Both the position numbers and the translations under genes were made by a program. Positions 6,983 to 10,817 of a stretch of DNA of 10,817 bases are shown one piece after another. Below the pieces are notes generated by a model. It was not told the origin of the DNA. It did not search any database and saw nothing but the letters and a program-made list of their open reading frames with translations. Source of the stretch: Bacillota bacterium (GTDB lineage: Bacteria > Bacillota > Clostridia > Lachnospirales > Anaerotignaceae); the NCBI GenBank assembly GCA_030526765.1, contig JAUNCB010000009.1:2337-13153 (forward strand), in the 5' to 3' direction. Each line of letters opens with the position of its first letter. The stretch's first letter is position 1.

Positions 6983-7034
6983 AAATCGGCTTGGAAAGAT
7001 CCAAAAACCCTTTTGGCTCTTTCCAAGTCGGTTT
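6983..7034 (+). repeat. Long near-perfect hairpin in the livH leader
   Basis: Positions 6983-7006 pair with 7011-7034: 24 paired positions with one mismatch (T7000/C7017) and two G-U wobbles in RNA, closed by the 4-nt loop ACCC. It ends 18 nt before the livH ribosome site and has no T-tract, so it is not a classic terminator. It may set mRNA ends or stability of the livHMGF transcript. I cannot tell whether it is a dispersed repeat. Confidence 0.75.
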
Positions 7035-7065
7035 CAGAAAAAAATTTATGTCAGGAGGTATATTC

Positions 7066-7953
7066 ATGACATCCACTGCATTCCTACAATATTGTCTGGC
7101 GGGCATTTCCATCGGCGGCATCTATGCTCTGATCGCCATTGGCTACACCATGGTTTACGGCATTCTGCGTCTGATCAACTTTGCCCACGGCGACATCTTT
7201 ATGATGGCTGCATACTTCATGATCTTCGCAATGGTAGATTTTATGCTGCCCTGGTATGTATCCATCGGCATCGTGCTGGCTGCCACCGTCCTTCTGGGCG
7301 TTGTCATCGAGCGTGTAGCCTATAAGCCCTTAAGAAGCGCACCCCGTATGTCCATCATGATCTCTGCCATCGGTGTTTCCTACCTGCTGCAGAATCTGGC
7401 TACATACCTGTTCTCCGCACTGCCCAAGGGCTATCCTTCCATCGGTTTTCTGACAAAAACCATTCAGCTGGGCAGCATCTCCACATCCGTGGTTACCTTT
7501 ATCACACCCATTCTGACACTGGTATTCGTATTCCTTCTGATGCAGCTGATCAACCACACCAAGATCGGTATGGCAATGCGTGCTGTTTCCAAGGACTTTG
7601 AAACCAGCCAGCTGATGGGTATCAAGATCAACCGTGTCATCAGCTTCACCTTCGTGATCGGCTGTTTCCTGGCAGCGGTTGGTTCCATCCTGTATTTCAC
7701 ACCCAGACCCTCCGTATACCCTCTGGTAGGCTCCCTGCCCGGCACAAAATGCTTCATCGCTGCGGTATTCGGCGGTATCGGTTCCATTCCCGGCGCAATG
7801 CTGGGCGGCTTTGTCATCGGTCTTTCCGAAACCTTCATCAAAGCTGCGGGTTATTCCGAATTTTCTGACGTATTCACATTTATCCTGCTGATCGTTGTTC
7901 TGCTGTTTAAGCCCACAGGGCTCTTCGGCGAAAAGATCACGGAAAAAGTATAA
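7066..7953 (+). CDS. livH: Branched-chain amino acid-type ABC transporter permease LivH
   Basis: This 295-residue integral membrane protein forms, with LivM, the channel through the cytoplasmic membrane. About eight hydrophobic segments are visible. Family marks are GGIYALIAIGYTMVYGILRL (17-36), INFAHGD (37-43), the cytoplasmic coupling loop GMAMRAVSKDFETSQLMGI (168-186, the EAA-like loop that contacts the ATPases), FGGIGSIPGAMLGG (235-248) and the closing KPTGLFG (282-288). The ATG at 7066 has AGGAGG (7053-7058) at 7-nt spacing; an in-frame ATG at 7048 lies upstream of that site and is rejected. The gene follows the livJ terminator and two hairpins and starts the compact block livH-livM-livG-livF, with livM beginning 17 nt after its stop. 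Confidence 0.95.
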   Translation: MTSTAFLQYCLAGISIGGIYALIAIGYTMVYGILRLINFAHGDIFMMAAYFMIFAMVDFMLPWYVSIGIVLAATVLLGVVIERVAYKPLRSAPRMSIMISAIGVSYLLQNLATYLFSALPKGYPSIGFLTKTIQLGSISTSVVTFITPILTLVFVFLLMQLINHTKIGMAMRAVSKDFETSQLMGIKINRVISFTFVIGCFLAAVGSILYFTPRPSVYPLVGSLPGTKCFIAAVFGGIGSIPGAMLGGFVIGLSETFIKAAGYSEFSDVFTFILLIVVLLFKPTGLFGEKITEKV

Positions 7954-7970
7954 GGGGGCGGGTGATCGAA

Positions 7971-9065
7971 ATGACAGAACAGAAAAAACAGAAGCTTTCT
8001 ATCATGCTTTCCATCATCGGCGTTGCCGTACTGGCAGCCGCTCTCTTTGGCGTATATGCCACCACATCCAATACAGCCATGCTGCGTACCGTTCTGCAGC
8101 TGGGTGCCATTTATGCACTGGTTGCCGTTTCCATGAACCTTCTGAACGGCTTTACCGGTCTGTTCTCTCTGGGACAGGCAGGCTTCATGGCTCTGGGTGC
8201 TTATGTATTCGCCATCTTCACCATCCCCGCAGCACAGCGCCCCGGGGTATACTACCTCTATGGCGTGGCTGACTGGCTGGCAAATATCGAATTGCCCATC
8301 GTGCTGGCTCTGGTGGTAGCAGGTCTGGTCTGCGCACTGATGGCGGGGCTCATCGGCGCACCCGTACTGCGTCTGAAGAGCGACTATTTTGCCATTGCCA
8401 CTCTGGGCTTTGCGGAAATCGTAAGAATCGTTGTGGGCTCCTCCCCTCTGAACCGCATCACAAACGGCTCTCTGGGTCTGAAGCTCATTCCCAAATTCCC
8501 CAATTTCTTCTTCCCCTTCATCGTAGTAGCCGTTTGTATCTTTATTGTATGGCTGCTCATCAACTCCTCCTACGGCAGAGCCTTCAAGGCCATTCGTGAG
8601 GATGAGATCGCGGCGGAAGCAATGGGCATCAATCTGGCAAAGCATAAGCAGATGTCCTTTATCATCAGCTCCTTCTTTGCCGGTGTAGGCGGCGCACTGA
8701 TGGCAATGTATATGGGTGCCATCACATCCACCACCTTCAATGTAACACTGACTTATAATATCCTGCTGATCGTCGTAATCGGCGGCATGGGCTCACTGAC
8801 AGGCAGCATCATCTCCTCCTTCCTTGTTATTGCGGCAAGAGAATGGTGGCTGCGCTTCCTGGATCAGCCCCTCATCATTGCAGGCATACAGATCCCTCTG
8901 TTCAAGACAGGCTTCCGTATGGTTGTATTCTCCGTGATCCTGATGGTTGTTGTACTGTTCTTCCGTAAGGGCATCATGGGCACCAGAGAGTTCAACTGGA
9001 ATTTCCTGCTGAAACGGCTGGAGAAAAAGGAAGCAGGCAGCACAGGAGGTGAAGGCAATGAGTGA
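7971..9065 (+). CDS. livM: Branched-chain amino acid-type ABC transporter permease LivM
   Basis: This 364-residue second permease has roughly ten hydrophobic segments. Typical LivM blocks are ALVAVSMNLLNGFTGLFSLG (49-68) followed by QAGFMALGAY, RLKSDYFAIATLGFAEIVRI (134-153), the coupling loop GRAFKAIREDEIAAEAMGIN (202-221), FAGVGGALMA (236-245) and GGMGSLTGSI (271-280). It pairs with LivH in the membrane. The hydrophilic tail (343-364) is rich in Lys/Glu/Gly. Start choice: GTG at 7962 falls inside the sequence GCGGGTGATC, which resembles the extended complement of the 16S 3' end, so the ATG at 7971 placed 3 nt after it is the better start. The stop overlaps the start of livG (8 nt), implying coupled translation. 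Confidence 0.95.
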   Translation: MTEQKKQKLSIMLSIIGVAVLAAALFGVYATTSNTAMLRTVLQLGAIYALVAVSMNLLNGFTGLFSLGQAGFMALGAYVFAIFTIPAAQRPGVYYLYGVADWLANIELPIVLALVVAGLVCALMAGLIGAPVLRLKSDYFAIATLGFAEIVRIVVGSSPLNRITNGSLGLKLIPKFPNFFFPFIVVAVCIFIVWLLINSSYGRAFKAIREDEIAAEAMGINLAKHKQMSFIISSFFAGVGGALMAMYMGAITSTTFNVTLTYNILLIVVIGGMGSLTGSIISSFLVIAAREWWLRFLDQPLIIAGIQIPLFKTGFRMVVFSVILMVVVLFFRKGIMGTREFNWNFLLKRLEKKEAGSTGGEGNE

Positions 9066-9906
9066 GAAAAAGACCATTCTGAATGTAAAGGATGTAACCA
9101 TGCAGTTTGGCGGTGTCGTTGCCGTAAATAACCTCACGCTGAAGGTAAGAGAAGGGGAGATCGTTTCTCTGATCGGCCCCAACGGCGCAGGCAAAACAAC
9201 AGCCTTCAATGTTATCACAGGGGTTTATGCGCCCACCAACGGCGAAGTAAGATTCCACGACAAAACGATCATTTCCAACTACCCCAAGGGGAAAATGGAA
9301 AAGCTTTATGCAGGGGAAAATAAAGGGGTTTATAAAAAATCCATCGAACCTACCCCCGATAAGATCACAAAAATGGGTATTGCCCGTACCTTCCAGAATA
9401 TCCGTCTGTTCAAGGAGCTGACTGTACTGGAAAACGTTCTCATTGCCAAGCACATGAGAATGAAGGCAAATATTTTCGCTGACACCTTCCGTCTGAACTG
9501 GAAGGAAGAACAGAAAATGAAGGAGGATTCTCTGGAGCTTCTGAAGATCCTCGATCTGTACGAAGTTAAGGATGAGATCGCATCCTCCCTGCCCTACGGC
9601 AAGCAGAGACATCTGGAGATCGCCCGTGCACTGGCAACAGAGCCCTCACTCCTTCTGCTGGACGAACCTGCAGCAGGTCTGAATCCCCAGGAAACAGATG
9701 AGCTGACCGCCTTCATTCGGGATATCCGCGATAAATTCAAGCTGACGATCTTTATGATCGAGCATCACATGAATCTGGTTATGGATATTTCCGACTGGAT
9801 CTATGTTATCGACTTTGGTAAGCAGATCGCCAACGGCACTCCTGCTGAAATTCAGAATGACCAGCGTGTTATCGACGCATATTTGGGGGTGGCTGACGAT
9901 GAGTAA
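9058..9906 (+). CDS. livG: Branched-chain amino acid-type ABC transporter ATPase LivG
   Basis: This 282-residue cytoplasmic ATPase powers the LivHM channel. Walker A is GPNGAGKTT (40-48); the Q-loop Gln113 is in ARTFQNIRLF; the signature is the LivG-type LPYGKQR (178-184) rather than LSGGQ; Walker B is LLLLDEP (198-204) with Glu203; the D-loop is AAGLNP (205-210); the switch His is His236. Compared with usual LivG proteins, the segment between the first beta region and the Q-loop (about 73-98) is longer by some 20 residues and rich in Lys, Tyr and Gly. The ATG at 9058 has AGGAGG (9044-9049) at 8-nt spacing; the GTG at 9049 touches that site and is rejected. It overlaps livM and livF by 8 nt each. 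Confidence 0.95.
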   Translation: MSEKKTILNVKDVTMQFGGVVAVNNLTLKVREGEIVSLIGPNGAGKTTAFNVITGVYAPTNGEVRFHDKTIISNYPKGKMEKLYAGENKGVYKKSIEPTPDKITKMGIARTFQNIRLFKELTVLENVLIAKHMRMKANIFADTFRLNWKEEQKMKEDSLELLKILDLYEVKDEIASSLPYGKQRHLEIARALATEPSLLLLDEPAAGLNPQETDELTAFIRDIRDKFKLTIFMIEHHMNLVMDISDWIYVIDFGKQIANGTPAEIQNDQRVIDAYLGVADDE

Positions 9907-10612
9907 TATTCTTGAGATCAAAAATCTGGTGGTTTCCTACGGCGGGATCGAAGCCGTAAAAGGGATCGATATGATCGTACCCGAAGGCGAGATCGTTACC
10001 CTGATCGGCGCCAACGGTGCAGGTAAATCCACCACACTGAAATCCATCTCCGGTCTGGTAAAGCCCAAACAGGCTTCCATCCTCTATAACGGGCAGGAGA
10101 TCGTAGGCAAAACCCCCGATCAGATCGTTTCCATGGGTATCACACTGGTACCCGAGGGCAGAAGGGTATTCCCCAATCTGACCGTACTGGAAAATCTGAA
10201 GATCGGTGCTTATCTGAGAAAGGATAACCTGCAGGAGGATCTGGATTACATCTATTCCCTCTTCCCTCGTCTGAAGGAAAGAGAATGGCAGATGGCAGGC
10301 ACCCTCTCCGGCGGGGAACAGCAGATGCTGGCAGTAGGCCGTGCGCTGATGAGTAAGCCCAAGGTTATCATGATGGACGAACCCTCTCTGGGTCTTGCGC
10401 CTCTGGTGGTAAAGGATATTTTCAAAATCATCCAGACCATCAATAAAGAGGGCATCACCGTTCTGCTGATCGAACAGAATGCGAATATGGCACTGAAGGT
10501 TGCCCATAAAGCCTATGTTATCGAAACAGGCACCATCACCATGGAGGGCACCGGCGCAGAGCTGCTGGCAAACGAAGAGATCAAGCAGGCTTATCTGGGT
10601 AAGACAAAATAA
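9899..10612 (+). CDS. livF: Branched-chain amino acid-type ABC transporter ATPase LivF
   Basis: This 237-residue second ATPase is expected to pair with LivG. Walker A is GANGAGKST (37-45); the LivF-type Q-loop region is LVPEGRRVFPNLTV (83-96), with Glu where most ABC ATPases have Gln; the signature LSGGEQQ is at 136-142; Walker B is VIMMDEP (156-162) with Glu161; the D-loop is SLGLAP (163-168). The switch position reads LLIEQNA, with Gln193 in place of His, which is usual for LivF. The ATG at 9899 overlaps the livG end by 8 nt and has a GGGGGTGG stretch (9885-9892) upstream. The open frame continues upstream of 9899, but that part is the livG gene in another frame. It is the last gene of the liv operon. 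Confidence 0.96.
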   Translation: MSNILEIKNLVVSYGGIEAVKGIDMIVPEGEIVTLIGANGAGKSTTLKSISGLVKPKQASILYNGQEIVGKTPDQIVSMGITLVPEGRRVFPNLTVLENLKIGAYLRKDNLQEDLDYIYSLFPRLKEREWQMAGTLSGGEQQMLAVGRALMSKPKVIMMDEPSLGLAPLVVKDIFKIIQTINKEGITVLLIEQNANMALKVAHKAYVIETGTITMEGTGAELLANEEIKQAYLGKTK

Positions 10613-10696
10613 AGCCCTTTGACGCAGGAACACTGCGTCTGCGCTTTAAAGAAACGTGAACCCTACCGACAGGGCAGACCCTGAACGGAAGGTCTG
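10611..10696 (+). other. Cluster of three hairpins after livF
   Basis: First, GACGCAG (10621-10627) pairs with CTGCGTC (10633-10639), extendable by AAAGC (10611-10615) with GCTTT (10643-10647). Second, CCCT (10661-10664) can pair with AGGG (10671-10674). Third, CAGACC (10675-10680) pairs with GGTCTG (10691-10696). None is followed by a T-tract. They may be the 3' end of the liv mRNA or the leader of the next gene. I do not recognise a known riboswitch or T-box. Confidence 0.45.
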
Positions 10697-10706
10697 AAAA
10701 GCATGG

Positions 10707-10737
10707 AAAGCATCTTCCCCAGGGAAGATGCTTTTTT
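10707..10737 (+). terminator. Intrinsic terminator between livF and the next gene
   Basis: AAAGCATCTTCC (10707-10718) pairs perfectly with GGAAGATGCTTT (10723-10734) around a 4-nt loop, with TTTTTT at 10732-10737. It ends the liv transcript or, since it sits only 17 nt before the next start codon, could act as an attenuator for that gene. Confidence 0.85.
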
Positions 10738-10753
10738 ATCAGAGGTGAGCATA

Positions 10754-10817
10754 ATGGAAAAACTGAAAAGGGAACTCTTTGCATTATTAATAGAAAGCGG
10801 CGCAGAGCTGATCGGTA
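10754..10817 (+). CDS. Start of an unidentified gene (3' end outside window)
   Basis: An ATG at 10754 is preceded by AGAGGTGAG (10741-10749), a fair ribosome site, and the frame stays open for 21 residues to the window end (MEKLKRELF.. ending GAELIG). The short stretch begins with a charged helix and a G-A-x-x-(I/V)-G turn, similar to the N-termini of QueG-like iron-sulfur proteins. That is a weak resemblance, and the product should be treated as unknown. Confidence 0.55.
   Translation, partial: MEKLKRELFALLIESGAELIG

Noticed and set aside
6889..7065. An in-frame extension of livH reaching back to 6889
   Set aside because: It translates the terminator and hairpins. The AGGAGG at 7053-7058 selects the ATG at 7066, where the LivH family sequence begins.
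7851..8645. A minus-strand open frame opposite livM
   Set aside because: Its Gln/His/Cys-rich composition is that of an antisense shadow, and livM on the plus strand is certain.
1..10817. Insertion sequences, CRISPR arrays, tRNA or rRNA genes, phage or defence genes
   Set aside because: No transposase, spaced direct repeats, cloverleaf, or phage/defence motifs were found; all complete genes fall in housekeeping, protease or transport families.

Overview
The window looks like chromosomal DNA of a low-to-moderate GC Firmicute of the class Clostridia, perhaps a Lachnospiraceae relative. This rests on AGGAGG-type ribosome sites, a TTG start, a clostripain-family protease, a branched-chain amino acid ABC operon and a clostridial style of DHFR. 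The genus cannot be fixed from the sequence. Every complete gene belongs to a known family. I found no mobile element, CRISPR array, tRNA, rRNA or defence system, and I do not claim a new biological system.

Layout. Positions 1-1422 (+) hold the C-terminal part of a probable CCA-adding enzyme followed 12 nt later by an aldo/keto reductase. A bidirectional hairpin terminator at about 1438-1486 separates them from a convergent minus-strand operon, which in transcription order is thyA (5279 to 4449), folA (4436 to 3942) and a membrane-anchored C11 (clostripain-like) cysteine peptidase (3936 to 1519). ThyA and DHFR form the usual dTMP/folate pair: ThyA turns dUMP into dTMP and releases dihydrofolate, and DHFR regenerates tetrahydrofolate. 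The peptidase is an unexpected third member, and its ribosome site lies in the last codons of folA.

Positions 5280-5641 are a divergent control region with an extended -10 promoter on each strand. To its right, 5642-10612 (+) is a complete liv-type importer: binding lipoprotein (livJ), two permeases (livH, livM) and two ATPases (livG, livF). The last four genes are tightly packed, with 8-nt overlaps at livM/livG and livG/livF. livJ stands apart: it has very biased codon use and is followed by an intrinsic terminator plus two further hairpins before livH. That fits a design in which the binding protein is made in excess over the membrane complex.

After livF, 10613-10753 carries several hairpins and ends with a strong terminator just before a new gene, of which only 21 codons are visible.

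The points most worth a second look are the triple-hairpin livJ-livH junction, the Asp-to-Ala change beside the catalytic Cys of the C11 peptidase, the peptidase's place in a thyA-folA operon, and the structured leader after livF.
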